A stretch of 64,000 nt of DNA from Endozoicomonas sp965196975 (GCF_965196975.1 NZ_OZ239981.1:5828001-5892000), one strand, 5' to 3'. Shown: positions 8,229 through 17,476, numbered from the stretch's first letter. A program made the numbers and translations. The notes: a model not told the origin generated them from the letters alone.

Positions 8229-10043
8229 ATGACTGATACCAACAACGCGATGACTTTTGCGGACCTTCCTCTGTCGGAAGCAGTAATCAAGGCTGTTCAG
8301 GATGTTGGCTATGAAAGCCCATCACCCATTCAGGCACAAAGTATTCCTCACCTGTTGGAAGGTCGTGACCTTCTGGGGTTAGCGCAGACCGGTACTGGTA
8401 AAACAGCCGCATTTGCATTGCCATTGCTGTCAGCCATTGATTTGAGGCAGCGTGATCCTCAAGTTCTGGTATTAACACCAACCCGTGAGCTGGCCATTCA
8501 GGTGGCAGAAGCATTTCAGCGTTATGCTCGTCATATGAAAGGGTTTCATGTTCTTCCTGTCTACGGTGGTCAGGATATGCGTGGCCAATTGCGCAGCTTG
8601 CAGCGTGGCGCTCATGTGATTGTAGGCACACCAGGTCGTGTAATGGACCACCTGCGTCGCGAAAGCCTGAAACTGGACAATCTGAAAACCGTTGTTCTGG
8701 ATGAAGCTGATGAGATGCTGCGCATGGGCTTCGTCGATGATATCGAATGGATCATGGAGCAGACTCCGGCCAACCGTCAGGTGGCGTTGTTCTCTGCCAC
8801 TATGCCTTACCAGATCCGTAAAATTGCAGACACGCACCTGAAAGAGCCTGCAACGGTTGAGATTAAAGCCAAAACAGCAACGGTTGACACCATCACCCAG
8901 AAAGTCTGCATGGTTAGCGGCTTCCATAAACTGGATGCACTGACCCGTATTCTGGAAGTGGAACCATTCGATGCCATGATTATTTTCGTGCGCACCAAAA
9001 CCGCAACTGTTGAACTGGCTGAAAAACTGGAAGCCCGTGGTTTTGCTGCCGCAGCACTGAATGGCGATATGAGTCAGGCCCTTCGTGAGAAAGTGGTAGA
9101 TCGTCTCAAGAAAAAATCTCTGGATATTCTGATTGCTACCGACGTAGCGGCCAGGGGGCTTGACGTTGAGCGCATGAGCCACGTAGTAAACTACGACATT
9201 CCTTACGATACGGAAGCCTATGTTCACCGTATTGGTCGTACTGGCCGTGCGGGTCGTGAAGGTACAGCCATTCTGTTTGCTACGCATCGTGAGCGCAGAA
9301 TGCTTCGTGCCATCGAAAGTGCTACACGACAGCGCATTGATACTATGCGCCTGCCTTCCATGAGTGACGTACGTGATATTCGTATCCGTCAGTTCAAGGA
9401 AGATGTCATCAAAGCGATGGAAATGGGCGAAGAGCTGGATGTGTTCCGTGAGATTGTTGCGGAGCTCGAACAGGAAAATGCTCTGAGCTACGAAGATATG
9501 GCGGCAGCACTTTGCTTTATGGCTCAGAGAGAGCGTCCATTCCCGGATGCCAAAGAGCCGGAACAACCTCGTCGTGAAGGCCGTGAGCGTGGAGAAAGAG
9601 GCGATCGTCATGATCGCGGTGAAAGACGCCGTGATGGTGACAGACGTGGTGAGCGTGGTCGTGAGCGTAACAATGATGGAATGGTTCGCTACCGTGTGGA
9701 ACTGGGTCGTGACCAGGGAATCAATCCGGGTGATCTGGTCGGTGCCATTGCTAATGAAGGTAAAATCTCCGGACAGAGCATTGGTCATATCCGTTTGTTT
9801 GATAACTGCTCGTCAGTCTACCTGCCAGAAGGGATGGACAAGAGTGTTATTGAAGCCTTGAAAGGAGCTAAGATTCGCAACCGCCCAATGGAGTTGAAAC
9901 TGTGGACTGGTGACGAGCCTCAAGCAGAGCGCCGTGGCGGCCGTCGTGACGGTGGTCGTGGCCGCCGTGAAGGTGGTGCCCGTCGTGAAGGCGGTCGTGG
10001 TGGTGATCGTCGTCCACGTCGCGATAATAACGGAAATCGTTGA
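8229..10043 (+). CDS. deaD: DEAD-box ATP-dependent RNA helicase DeaD/CsdA
   Basis: A 604-residue cold-shock-type RNA helicase that unwinds RNA in ribosome assembly and mRNA decay. The helicase motifs are present in order: Q motif (SPIQAQSIP), Walker A AQTGTGKTAAF, PTRELA, TPGRVMDHL, DEAD box VLDEADEML, SAT (LFSATMP), and ARGLDVERMSHVVNYD with HRIGRTGRAGR. A linker of about 50 Arg/Glu/Asp-rich residues leads to a DbpA-type RNA-binding domain (YRVELGRDQGINPGDLVGAI). The protein ends in an RGG-rich tail. The ATG at 8229 has GGAG 6 bases upstream, so it is preferred over the ATG at 8217. A GC-rich hairpin follows. Confidence 0.96.
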   Translation: MTDTNNAMTFADLPLSEAVIKAVQDVGYESPSPIQAQSIPHLLEGRDLLGLAQTGTGKTAAFALPLLSAIDLRQRDPQVLVLTPTRELAIQVAEAFQRYARHMKGFHVLPVYGGQDMRGQLRSLQRGAHVIVGTPGRVMDHLRRESLKLDNLKTVVLDEADEMLRMGFVDDIEWIMEQTPANRQVALFSATMPYQIRKIADTHLKEPATVEIKAKTATVDTITQKVCMVSGFHKLDALTRILEVEPFDAMIIFVRTKTATVELAEKLEARGFAAAALNGDMSQALREKVVDRLKKKSLDILIATDVAARGLDVERMSHVVNYDIPYDTEAYVHRIGRTGRAGREGTAILFATHRERRMLRAIESATRQRIDTMRLPSMSDVRDIRIRQFKEDVIKAMEMGEELDVFREIVAELEQENALSYEDMAAALCFMAQRERPFPDAKEPEQPRREGRERGERGDRHDRGERRRDGDRRGERGRERNNDGMVRYRVELGRDQGINPGDLVGAIANEGKISGQSIGHIRLFDNCSSVYLPEGMDKSVIEALKGAKIRNRPMELKLWTGDEPQAERRGGRRDGGRGRREGGARREGGRGGDRRPRRDNNGNR

Positions 10044-10050
10044 TTTCTCT

Positions 10051-10088
10051 GCTGGTGGCTATCAGTGCCACCAGCAAATTCCCTTTTT
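10051..10088 (+). terminator. likely terminator of deaD
   Basis: Perfect 9-base stem GCTGGTGGC / GCCACCAGC with a 7-base loop, 8 bases after the deaD stop. The T run comes 8 bases after the stem, so the terminator is not canonical. Confidence 0.6.
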
Positions 10089-10092
10089 AATA

Positions 10093-11160
10093 TTATTTTT
10101 GTTCATTCTCCGCTTTAACTTGTACAAAACCTTCTTCGTTGAACCACATACTACAAAATAGCCGCAGCTCAACATCAACTTCTTCACAGTTGTAAGGGTT
10201 TCTGCACCTAACGTTGCCTGATTCTGTATCGATATTATCTACGATAATCCATATTGAATGTACATCTTTGTATTTCAGTAAAACTGCTGCTGGTCCATTT
10301 GCTTCTACAGCTTTAGATAACTGAGAAAGGGATAGGGGCTTTCTGGTATCAGCTTCACGATAGTCAAGACCGTAAAACCTCAATTCTTTTATCATTTCTG
10401 CTAAGTTTAGTGCTGTTCCTGAGCATAGCCGGTTTAGATCAACGGTTTTCCCTCTTTCATAAGCAAGCATGGCAGCTACAGCTGCAGCACTATTTTCTGG
10501 GTATGCATTTTTTTGTTGAATGATTGGCTTGTTGTTTGGACTGTAGAATATTTCTACTCCCACTATGCTAGCACTCCTATCGAGTACTAAATCATACATA
10601 TGTTTAATGCCAGCATCTGCGAAAAGGAGAATGTGGGGACGAGTACCGCTGAAGCTTAAGCGCTGTAAAGTTGGGTGGTGGCGAAATATAAAGCCAACAC
10701 TGGCTTCAAGTTTTAATACGTCTGAAAATGAAGAGTCGTTGTAATTCTCCGGTATGTTACGAACTCTCCGGTATTCAACGAATTCACTGGATGATAGCTC
10801 CTTTTCAAAATACTGCCTTAACTGCTGATGTACAGCGGCAAACTTTGCATTTGTTTTGGGGGTTCTTGATATGTGCTGAGTAGTATTACCAGCTGGGGGA
10901 TAGCGTCTTGGGTAATTTGAAGGAGCTATACCTGCAAGTGACATCAGTTCTTTTTCAAAGTGCTCAAGAGTAGCCTGCTGACCATTATCTTTGTCGGGAG
11001 GAGCTTGTGAGCATAGTCTGAAAGTAGGGGATATTGAGTCACAACAAGAGCCCTGTCTGGCATCTAAAGGTCTTGCTTGATCAAATGAATTGGCAGAGTT
11101 TATCTCAATTCTGGGCGCGCATAATGACTGCTCTGTCGATCTTATGCTATGGCTCCCCAC
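10093..11160 (-). CDS. uncharacterised protein with degenerate C39/papain-like domain
   Basis: A 355-residue protein with a low-complexity first 100 residues (Ser/Pro/Gln-rich, several Cys) and a C-terminal domain from about residue 200. Residues 217-335 follow the plan of peptidase C39-like cysteine proteases: a helix SAAAVAAMLAYERG, MIKELRFYGLDY, then DVHSIWIIVDNI with H301, and a RNPYN segment at 320-324. The catalytic Cys position is N223 (PENSAAAV) and the Asp position is N321, so it is probably not a protease. The GTG start at 11160 is uncertain: the frame stays open to about 11265 without a standard start codon. It could be a host-directed effector, but nothing proves secretion. Confidence 0.6.
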   Translation of the reverse strand: MGSHSIRSTEQSLCAPRIEINSANSFDQARPLDARQGSCCDSISPTFRLCSQAPPDKDNGQQATLEHFEKELMSLAGIAPSNYPRRYPPAGNTTQHISRTPKTNAKFAAVHQQLRQYFEKELSSSEFVEYRRVRNIPENYNDSSFSDVLKLEASVGFIFRHHPTLQRLSFSGTRPHILLFADAGIKHMYDLVLDRSASIVGVEIFYSPNNKPIIQQKNAYPENSAAAVAAMLAYERGKTVDLNRLCSGTALNLAEMIKELRFYGLDYREADTRKPLSLSQLSKAVEANGPAAVLLKYKDVHSIWIIVDNIDTESGNVRCRNPYNCEEVDVELRLFCSMWFNEEGFVQVKAENEQK

Positions 11161-11368
11161 TTTACACGGAAGGGAACGTTGTTCTTCTTTACTTTCTGCC
11201 TTAATTGGTTGGCCGCCTTGAAGATTAATATTTGCTTTGGTTATTGGTGCAGCTGAAGGCTCAATAAGTTAATTCTATGAAGTGATTTAAAGTGATAGTT
11301 CGACAATAGAAAATTCAGAAAGGTTCGCATTAATCTTACATAAAATTCATACGAGCCTTTCAATTCAA

Positions 11369-12043
11369 TCAGGCAGGCGGTAACACATGAAACAAAACAG
11401 AAAAAAAGTGACAGGCAGATCCTCCTAATACAAAGAGATGCCAGATCGCATGATTAAAGGGCAGCTTTTTCCACAAATAAAAAATTACACCAAAGGTATA
11501 AAGGAGCCCTCCGGCAACCAGCCAATATATTCCACCGGTTGATAAATTATCTGCCAATTCACCAGATGCAACCAGAACCAGCCAACCCATAAGAATGTAA
11601 GTGCTTACTGATAGCTTTTTGTATTTTGACCCAAACACGACTTTGAAGATGATGCCTAATGCTGCAAGGGTCCATATCACAGCAAAAAGGATCCAGCCGG
11701 TTACGCTTCTCATGCTAACCAGAAGAAAAGGCGTGTAAGTTCCGGCAATTAAAAGATAGATGGAGCAGTGATCCAGTACTTTGAAGACTTTCTTGGTTTT
11801 TGGGTGTTGAAAGCTATGGTATAGCGTGGAGGCCAGGAACAACAGAATCATGGTGGTACCGTAAATACTGAAGCTGACTACTCGCCATACATCCGCCTGA
11901 TGGGCTGCAAACGTTACCAGTAGCGTCAGGCCTGCAACACTCAAGAGGGCACCCAGTCCATGAGTAATACTATTGGCAATCTCTTCAGCCAGGCTGTAAC
12001 CCCGACTGATAAACTTGTTTCCTGCAGTAGATTTCAGAGTCAT
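11369..12043 (-). CDS. hemolysin III family membrane protein (PAQR/TrhA)
   Basis: A 224-residue inner-membrane protein with seven hydrophobic helices. It has the family landmarks YSLAEEIANSITHGLGALLS, the S-T-L-Y-H-S-F helix, LDHCSIYLLIAGTYTPFLL and the terminal NHAIWHLFVLGGSACHFF. The conserved His, Asp and Ser residues of the PAQR zinc site are present. The family is linked to membrane homeostasis, and the haemolytic activity of most members is doubtful. The frame extends upstream to a GTG at 12136 (255 residues), but the extra 31 residues look unlike the family, so the ATG at 12043 is chosen. Neither start has a strong ribosome site. Confidence 0.85.
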   Translation of the reverse strand: MTLKSTAGNKFISRGYSLAEEIANSITHGLGALLSVAGLTLLVTFAAHQADVWRVVSFSIYGTTMILLFLASTLYHSFQHPKTKKVFKVLDHCSIYLLIAGTYTPFLLVSMRSVTGWILFAVIWTLAALGIIFKVVFGSKYKKLSVSTYILMGWLVLVASGELADNLSTGGIYWLVAGGLLYTFGVIFYLWKKLPFNHAIWHLFVLGGSACHFFSVLFHVLPPA

Positions 12044-12448
12044 ATACCGGTTGTTGATTCTGTGCCAGTGCATCTGATGATACTGAATCTTGCTCCTGAA
12101 TGTATAGGAATTATTCTCATCTAGCTGAAAACTCACAACCTGCCAGTGAAAGCATTCAGGAATATAGTGTAAAAATCACTACTTACTTTTTGATGGGGTT
12201 CAGGCCTTGTATGAGATGAGGTGCAAAAGTGTATGGTGCTAGTGAAAAGTTTTATAAACCAATAAATTAGAATGGCAGCAATGCCAGATGATCGACTACT
12301 TTATTTCTATCAGCTTCTGTTTTGATGGCTGATTAAAGAGCCATGCTTTATGGATGTTAGACCATGATGTCCCAGGCATTCATCCGCTACAGACTATCGT
12401 TGATGGTCTTCCCCTGATTTTTCTTTATTCCCGTAGCTGGAGTATGAC
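12044..12448. other. intergenic region between divergent hemolysin III and META lipoprotein genes
   Basis: About 400 bases. The part next to 12043-12136 may be coding if the upstream GTG start of the hemolysin III gene is used. I see no other gene, repeat or recognisable regulatory motif. Confidence 0.4.
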
Positions 12449-13192
12449 ATGAAAAGGTTGATTCAATCTTGTATCGTTTTGGCTGCTGGAGCAGCCTTGT
12501 TTGGATGCAGCTCCAATAAACTGACCAGCGTTGACCCAAAACTTGTGGAAAATAAAACCTGGGTGTTGACGTCGATGAATGGTCAGAAAGCCTCTGGTCC
12601 AAGAGTCACCATGGAGCTTCGGCCTGCTACTGCTCAGGACGGGAGAATAGGTGGTCAGGCTCAGTGTAATCGCTATTTTGGCAGTTATCAGGTGACTGAT
12701 GGCAAGATTCATTTTACGCCGATGGGGGGAAGTCGGGCTGCTTGTCCTGCTCCTTTCATGACCAAGGAGGCAGAGTATCTGGCGACTTTTCCAAAGCTGG
12801 ATAACATCGAATTTAAAGCAAATGGCCTTATGCTGAATGATCGCGGTGGTGATCAGAAACTGACTTATGTTGCTGAGTCTGCCAGTATTAATGGCCAGAT
12901 TGCTGCCAGTGAGGGCTCCTTCGCTCCGGGTTCCGAGATAATTGTTGTTCTTCAGGACAGCTCGATGCCAAATGATCCTGCAGGCATTATTGGCATTGAG
13001 CGAATTCAGGTCGGCAGGAATGTCGATGTTGTTGATTATATGGTGAATTATGCACCTGAACTGGTTAATCCAGATAGCAATTATGAAGTGCTGGCTGAGG
13101 TAATTCAGAATGGGCAGGTGATGTTTGTATCAGCAGTGAAGTCTTCAGTTGAGTTGAAATCAGCAAACTCTGAGGATGGTGAGTCCAGATAA
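12449..13192 (+). CDS. META-domain lipoprotein with YbaY-like C-terminal domain
   Basis: A 247-residue outer-membrane or periplasmic lipoprotein. The signal peptide ends in a lipobox A-L-F-G-C at residue 20. Residues 30-140 form a META/HslJ domain: KTWVLTSMNGQ, then GQAQCNRYFGSYQV, and SRAACPAPFMTKEAEYLATF with the usual paired cysteines. Residues 145-240 match the YbaY/YscW lipoprotein fold (ASINGQIAASEGSFAPGSEIIVVLQD). HslJ-type domains are linked to heat-shock and novobiocin resistance, but no enzymatic role is known. The ATG has GGAG 8 bases upstream. The gene is transcribed towards the thioesterase and ends at a shared hairpin. Confidence 0.85.
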   Translation: MKRLIQSCIVLAAGAALFGCSSNKLTSVDPKLVENKTWVLTSMNGQKASGPRVTMELRPATAQDGRIGGQAQCNRYFGSYQVTDGKIHFTPMGGSRAACPAPFMTKEAEYLATFPKLDNIEFKANGLMLNDRGGDQKLTYVAESASINGQIAASEGSFAPGSEIIVVLQDSSMPNDPAGIIGIERIQVGRNVDVVDYMVNYAPELVNPDSNYEVLAEVIQNGQVMFVSAVKSSVELKSANSEDGESR

Positions 13193-13200
13193 TATTGTAG

Positions 13201-13233
13201 GACCTACAGGCACCGTTTTGGTGCCTGCAGGTC
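13201..13233. terminator. bidirectional hairpin between convergent genes
   Basis: A 14-base stem GACCTACAGGCACC / GGTGCCTGCAGGTC with one A-C mismatch and a 5-base GTTTT loop. It lies between the stops of the META lipoprotein and the thioesterase. Confidence 0.65.
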
Positions 13234-13247
13234 TTGTCTGCACTGTT

Positions 13248-13640
13248 TTAATACATTTTTTCCATTCCGGAGTCTTTTTCTGCACCAATATTGTGAGCGG
13301 CTGGGTTGCCCATCTCGTCAACACAGACAAAAACAATACGATCAATAACAATAATAACCTGTCTGGTTACTTTATTGCGTACGACACAGCACAGTGTTAG
13401 AGAAGTCGTACCAGTACTGACGACTTCAAGACCAAACTCAAGAATATCGCCACAGGCTGCAGAGCTGACAAAGTCGATTTCTGACATGTATTTTGTCACC
13501 AGTAATTTACCTGGGCCCATTTTGCAGGAAGCATAAATGCCAGCTTCCTCATCTATCCAGGCAAGCAATGTGCCGCCAAACAGTCGGTATGCAGGGTTGA
13601 GGTCACCGGGTTTTACGGCGCGGCGTGAAAAATACTTCAT
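13248..13640 (-). CDS. acyl-CoA thioesterase, YciA-like hotdog fold
   Basis: A 130-residue single hotdog domain. The family core is N-P-A-Y-R-L-F-G-G-T-L-L-A-W-I-D-E-E-A, where the Asp/Glu of the central helix is catalytic, followed by VTKYMSEIDFVSSAACGDILEFG and the strands TSLTLCCVVRN. It probably hydrolyses short- or medium-chain acyl-CoA in the cytoplasm, as BACH/YciA enzymes do. An AGG precedes the ATG at 13640. The gene converges on the META lipoprotein. Confidence 0.88.
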   Translation of the reverse strand: MKYFSRRAVKPGDLNPAYRLFGGTLLAWIDEEAGIYASCKMGPGKLLVTKYMSEIDFVSSAACGDILEFGLEVVSTGTTSLTLCCVVRNKVTRQVIIVIDRIVFVCVDEMGNPAAHNIGAEKDSGMEKMY

Positions 13641-13761
13641 CCTGATGCTCCTTGCTTGGTTAATAATAAAAACGGTTTATTTTGGTTAATTGATATGACA
13701 CTAATAAGGCAATTCTCACGCCATAAATGGCGGGTAAATTATTTTGCTGTTCGGAGATAAG

Positions 13762-14355
13762 ATGCAAAAGCCATATTCACAGGCTTGTGAAAATAACAAG
13801 AAAGCCATTCTGGATGTGATATTCCCATACTTTAAAGCGTGCTCCCATATTTTGGAAATTGGCAGTGGTACTGGCCAGCATGCTGTTTTTTTTGCGAGCC
13901 AAATGCCCTGGCTTCAGTGGCAAACATCAGATTTACAAGAGAATCATCCGGGAATTGTCTCCTGGTTGTCTGAAGCAAAGCTGGATAACCTCTATGCCCC
14001 TGTTGAACTGGATGTGTCCAGTATTGAATGGCTTGTTGATGGTGTAGATGGTGTTTTTTCGGCCAATACCGCGCATATTATGGCCTGGTCTGAAGTGCAG
14101 GCCATGTTTCATCGGATTGGGGAGCTACTGGCCAGTGGTGGAGTTTTCTGCCTGTACGGTCCATTCAACTATCAGGGGCACTATACCAGCCCAAGTAATG
14201 CCCACTTTGACCAGCATTTGAAGCAGAGGGCTTCCCATATGGGAATACGTGACTTTGAATCAGTTACCGCTGAGGCTGACTCTCAAGGGCTGATTTTACT
14301 GGCGGATTGTGAGATGCCTGCTAACAACCGCACACTGATCTGGCAAAAACAGTAG
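13762..14355 (+). CDS. DUF938 family SAM-dependent methyltransferase
   Basis: A 197-residue Rossmann-fold methyltransferase. It opens with KPYSQACENNKKAILDVIFPYF and motif I LEIGSGTGQHAVFFAS, the SAM-binding loop. SDLQENHPGIVSWL contains the acidic residue contacting the ribose. ANTAHIMAWSEVQAMF and LYGPFNYQGHYTSPSNAHFD are characteristic of DUF938. The substrate is unknown. The ATG at 13762 has GGAG 5 bases upstream and is preferred over an in-frame TTG at 13744. Confidence 0.88.
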   Translation: MQKPYSQACENNKKAILDVIFPYFKACSHILEIGSGTGQHAVFFASQMPWLQWQTSDLQENHPGIVSWLSEAKLDNLYAPVELDVSSIEWLVDGVDGVFSANTAHIMAWSEVQAMFHRIGELLASGGVFCLYGPFNYQGHYTSPSNAHFDQHLKQRASHMGIRDFESVTAEADSQGLILLADCEMPANNRTLIWQKQ

Positions 14356-14435
14356 CGTTATTTATGGTACTGATGACAGCAGAGTTTCCACTGAAATGAT
14401 ACAATTCGCACCCGCTTTTATTGTCGGACAGGTTC

Positions 14436-15272
14436 ATGGTTAGAATAGGTCGAATGAATCACCTGAAGGTGGTCAATCTTCTGGATTTTGGTGCATTTCT
14501 CGATGGGGGTATGCTGGAAGATATCTTGCTGCCTAAACGTTTTGTACCCGAAGGGTGTCAGGTAGGTGATGAACTTGATGTGTTTATCTACCTGGATTCT
14601 GATGATGTGCCCATTGCGACGACGCTCCGCCCCAAGGCGCAGGTGGGGGAGTTTGCCTGTCTGAAAGTTACTGATACCAATAGGGTTGGTGCTTTTCTTG
14701 ACTGGAATATGCCAAAAGAGCTGCTGGTTCCTTTCAGTGAACAGAAAGATCGTATGGTCAAAGATCAGTTCTATGTAGTTTATATCTATCAGGAACAGCA
14801 GAGTTACCGTATCGTTGCGTCTTCAAAAATCAGTAAATTTCTGAGTACAAAACCCCATCGATATAGTAATGGTCAGGCGGTTTCACTGATGATTTGTGAC
14901 CGTACCGATATTGGTTATACGGCGATAGTCGACAATAAATACCTGGGTGTTATTTTTGACCAGGATATCGACAGGCCAATTCGGATGGGGATGAAGTTTG
15001 ATGGTTTTATTAAACGAGTCCGGCCTGATCAGAAACTGGATTTATGCCTGAAAAAGCCGGGCTTTGATAAACAGGGAATGAGTGATCTGAGCACCGAGAT
15101 TCTTGAAAGGCTGAAGGCTGAGCAGGGCTTTTTGCCTTTTAATGATCGTACTGACCCTGCTGTTGTCAAAAGGGAGTTCTCGGTCAGTAAACGTGTGTTC
15201 AAAATGGCGATTGGCGGGCTGTACAAAGAACGCCTGATTCGTATTGATGAAGATGGTATTCGTCTTTTATAA
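14436..15272 (+). CDS. CvfB/YitL-like S1-domain RNA-binding protein
   Basis: A 278-residue protein beginning VRIGRMNHLKVVNLLDFGAFLDGG, the hallmark of the CvfB family. It comprises three or four consecutive S1-like OB domains (14436 to about 15050) and a C-terminal winged helix (VVKREFSVSKRVFKMAIGGLYKERLI). CvfB (Staphylococcus/Streptococcus) binds RNA and affects virulence-gene expression; the role here is unknown. The start at 14436 is chosen because GGACAGG precedes it. The in-frame TTG at 14421 lacks a ribosome site. It converges on the D-threonine-aldolase-like gene with only 17 bases between them. Confidence 0.88.
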   Translation: MVRIGRMNHLKVVNLLDFGAFLDGGMLEDILLPKRFVPEGCQVGDELDVFIYLDSDDVPIATTLRPKAQVGEFACLKVTDTNRVGAFLDWNMPKELLVPFSEQKDRMVKDQFYVVYIYQEQQSYRIVASSKISKFLSTKPHRYSNGQAVSLMICDRTDIGYTAIVDNKYLGVIFDQDIDRPIRMGMKFDGFIKRVRPDQKLDLCLKKPGFDKQGMSDLSTEILERLKAEQGFLPFNDRTDPAVVKREFSVSKRVFKMAIGGLYKERLIRIDEDGIRLL

Positions 15273-15280
15273 GCTTTGCA

Positions 15281-15303
15281 GGTGGAGCGTTAATCGCTCC
15301 GCC
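15281..15303. terminator. hairpin between convergent genes
   Basis: GGTGGAGCG pairs with CGCTCCGCC (one G-T wobble) around a 5-base loop. It overlaps the stop codon of the minus-strand gene. Confidence 0.5.
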
Positions 15304-16423
15304 CACGACCCTCAATGATCCAACACTTTTCAACCATGCCATCGCGAATGCCGTACAGTTTGTCAAACTGATTCAGCGTTGTATCGCAATGACTTGGAAT
15401 CATCATGATTCTATCGCCGATGTTCAGGCTCAGGTTTTGACTATTCTCAGAAAAGTGCAGAATACCATGCTCATCGCCCCCTGTTTGGTACTGGATATCC
15501 TCATGGCCCTCTACATGGGGCATTCCAGAATCAATGGACAGGCATTTCATGCCAGCATCAACGACTGCCCGGTCAGGCGCTGGCCGACTGATCACGGTGG
15601 TCCACACTTTAAGGGCACAGTCAAAATCCTTATAAAATGCTGACCCGTCGGACGAACCAATTGAGTGATAGTCCCAGTCCATAAAAAGGTATGAGCCAGC
15701 CTGTAGCTCTGTCAAAGGGATGTTGTCGTAGGCATCATAGGTACCACTGCCTCCACCGGAAATAATCTCAGGTTTTAACTCTGGGGTGGTCAAGCGGTTG
15801 CTTATAAAGTCAAAAATAGGCTTCACAGAAGATCGGGCAAGATGAACTCTTTCCTGGTAATCTCGTACATGTTGCAAGTGGCCGGTATAAGCTTGTATTC
15901 CTGAATATTTAACTGCAGGTAGCTTATTGACCAGCTCAATCAGTGACAGCAGCTCAGGACCAGCCTCAACACCACAACGCTGTTGCCCACACTCAGCCTC
16001 AATGAGTACCTCAACCAATACCCCGTGTTTGGCGGCAATATGATCGATGGCGATAGCATGGGCTGAATGATCAATAACCTGGATAATGCGCGCGTCAGGA
16101 TACTTAAGGTATAAGTTGGTCAATCGTTCCAGCTTGATGGAGTTGGCAATTGGGGTGGTAATCAGGATGTCCTTTATTCCGCCTGCCAGCATTACCTCAG
16201 CTTCACCCAGCTTGGCTACGCAGATACCTTGAGCTCCCAAACTAACTTGTATAGCTGCGAGTGCAGGGATTTTATGTGCCTTGGTGTGAGGACGAAGAGC
16301 CAGTGAATGTTGACTTGCAAATGCCTGCATTCGTTTCAGGTTTTTCTCCATGACATCCAAGTCAACAACCAGAGAGGGGGTATCCAGTTTTTCCAGAGAG
16401 TATGAGTGTTCTGTGATCATCAT
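15290..16423 (-). CDS. DSD1 family PLP-dependent enzyme (D-threonine aldolase / D-serine dehydratase-like)
   Basis: A 377-residue protein of the alanine-racemase-like fold III class. The N-terminal barrel begins LDTPSLVVDLDVMEKNL and continues ALRPHTKAHKIP, whose lysine should carry PLP. A glycine-rich phosphate loop occurs at SGGGSGTYD. The C-terminal beta domain has the IPSHCDTT motif, whose His and Cys bind the metal ion in D-threonine aldolase and eukaryotic D-serine dehydratase. It probably cleaves or dehydrates a D-beta-hydroxy amino acid in the cytoplasm. The start could be either of two consecutive ATG codons; neither has a clear ribosome site. Confidence 0.88.
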   Translation of the reverse strand: MMITEHSYSLEKLDTPSLVVDLDVMEKNLKRMQAFASQHSLALRPHTKAHKIPALAAIQVSLGAQGICVAKLGEAEVMLAGGIKDILITTPIANSIKLERLTNLYLKYPDARIIQVIDHSAHAIAIDHIAAKHGVLVEVLIEAECGQQRCGVEAGPELLSLIELVNKLPAVKYSGIQAYTGHLQHVRDYQERVHLARSSVKPIFDFISNRLTTPELKPEIISGGGSGTYDAYDNIPLTELQAGSYLFMDWDYHSIGSSDGSAFYKDFDCALKVWTTVISRPAPDRAVVDAGMKCLSIDSGMPHVEGHEDIQYQTGGDEHGILHFSENSQNLSLNIGDRIMMIPSHCDTTLNQFDKLYGIRDGMVEKCWIIEGRGRSD

Positions 16424-16557
16424 TCGGGACTTGGACTATTTATGGACTATCAGTTGATAAGGGGTAAAGTGTAGCCTTTTATTTAACACTGGCGGCTTTC
16501 ATACGACCTTCTGGGAAAACCGCTAGCGATTTTCAGTTTTTTATGTTCAGGAGATTA

Positions 16558-16806
16558 TCAGGCTTTTATTTTTTGAATAATCATTAGCAGTAATATCGCT
16601 CCAACCGTTGCACTAATGATGCTTCCCAGCAGGCTGGTGGTTGCAAATCCCAGAATACCAAAGACCAGCCCACCAATGACGGAACCGATAATTCCGATAA
16701 TCATATTCCAGGTCAGACCAAAGCTCCTTCCTTTGAATAATTGCCCTGCAAGAAAGCCAGCAATGGCTCCAACAATTAGAAAAACAAGGATATCGATGAT
16801 TCCCAT
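16558..16806 (-). CDS. GlsB/YeaQ/YmgE family stress-response membrane protein
   Basis: An 82-residue protein with three hydrophobic, glycine-rich helices: MGIIDILVFLIVGAIAGFLA, WNMIIGIIGSVIGGLVFGIL and SATVGAILLLMIIQKIKA. This is the full typical length and pattern of the family, formerly called transglycosylase-associated protein. It sits in the inner membrane and is often induced by general stress. The flanking 16807-17061 holds no supported gene. Confidence 0.9.
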   Translation of the reverse strand: MGIIDILVFLIVGAIAGFLAGQLFKGRSFGLTWNMIIGIIGSVIGGLVFGILGFATTSLLGSIISATVGAILLLMIIQKIKA

Positions 16807-17061
16807 ATTTCCTCCGAAGCAATAAATGAAGTGGTATGTGTCTGAGTAAAGTAGAAGTGGCTGGAAGCAGTTGATGAGGCAAACAGAGGAATTCTAGTTT
16901 AATTTTTTATGCTTCAGGGCTGCTTCTTCTGTTTGAAAGTGGAAACCGGAAGAAATGAGCTTATGGCTAAAGGCAGGGACTTCCAGTAAACTGCTTCGGT
17001 TTTGCATTTCATCTTGCTCTCGTTCCGAGAGGTCAATTTTCCCAGCTTAGCAGGTGATCAA

Positions 17062-17394
17062 ATGGGCAAATTTTATACCCAGACTAATCTTCAGATTGAC
17101 GACAAGCAGGCTTACCGGGTATTCGACGGTAAGAAGCAGGCTCGACTTGGTACTGAGAAAAACCCTGCTGTCATTTCTGTGCAGTCAGAAGAGCGTAAGG
17201 CTGAGTTGGAAAAAGAGTTTATCGATAACGGCTGGTTCTGTCATATTGAAGTCGATGAGGACGCGCCAGAAGATTCGTCCGCTTTGCAGTTACTGAAGGA
17301 TACCCCTAAAACAGCGGTTCTGGAAAAAGTGCCTGGTCGAAACGACCCATGTGTTTGTGGTAGTGGAAAAAAATATAAGAAGTGCTGTGGTTGA
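17062..17394 (+). CDS. SEC-C metal-binding motif protein, PBPRA1643-like
   Basis: A 110-residue protein ending in the SEC-C zinc motif GRNDPCVCGSGKKYKKCCG (pattern CxC...CC). The same motif ends SecA, where it binds zinc and SecB/ribosome. Residues 1-85 (MGKFYTQTNLQIDD to KTAVLEK) match the small gammaproteobacterial PBPRA1643-type proteins of unknown function. The ATG at 17062 has AGGTGAT upstream; the frame extends to 17002 but those residues look non-coding. Confidence 0.85.
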   Translation: MGKFYTQTNLQIDDKQAYRVFDGKKQARLGTEKNPAVISVQSEERKAELEKEFIDNGWFCHIEVDEDAPEDSSALQLLKDTPKTAVLEKVPGRNDPCVCGSGKKYKKCCG

Positions 17395-17476
17395 TAACCT
17401 GGCTGAAAGCCCTCTGATTGTTGAAAAAAACACCTGATAAGTAGAAAAAATTATAATTCGGTCCATTATTAGTGCA

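Noticed and set aside
8472..9788. 438-codon open frame on the minus strand
   Set aside because: It lies wholly antisense to deaD, has the compositional look of a mirror frame (Thr/Ile/Phe-rich) and no ribosome site or domain.
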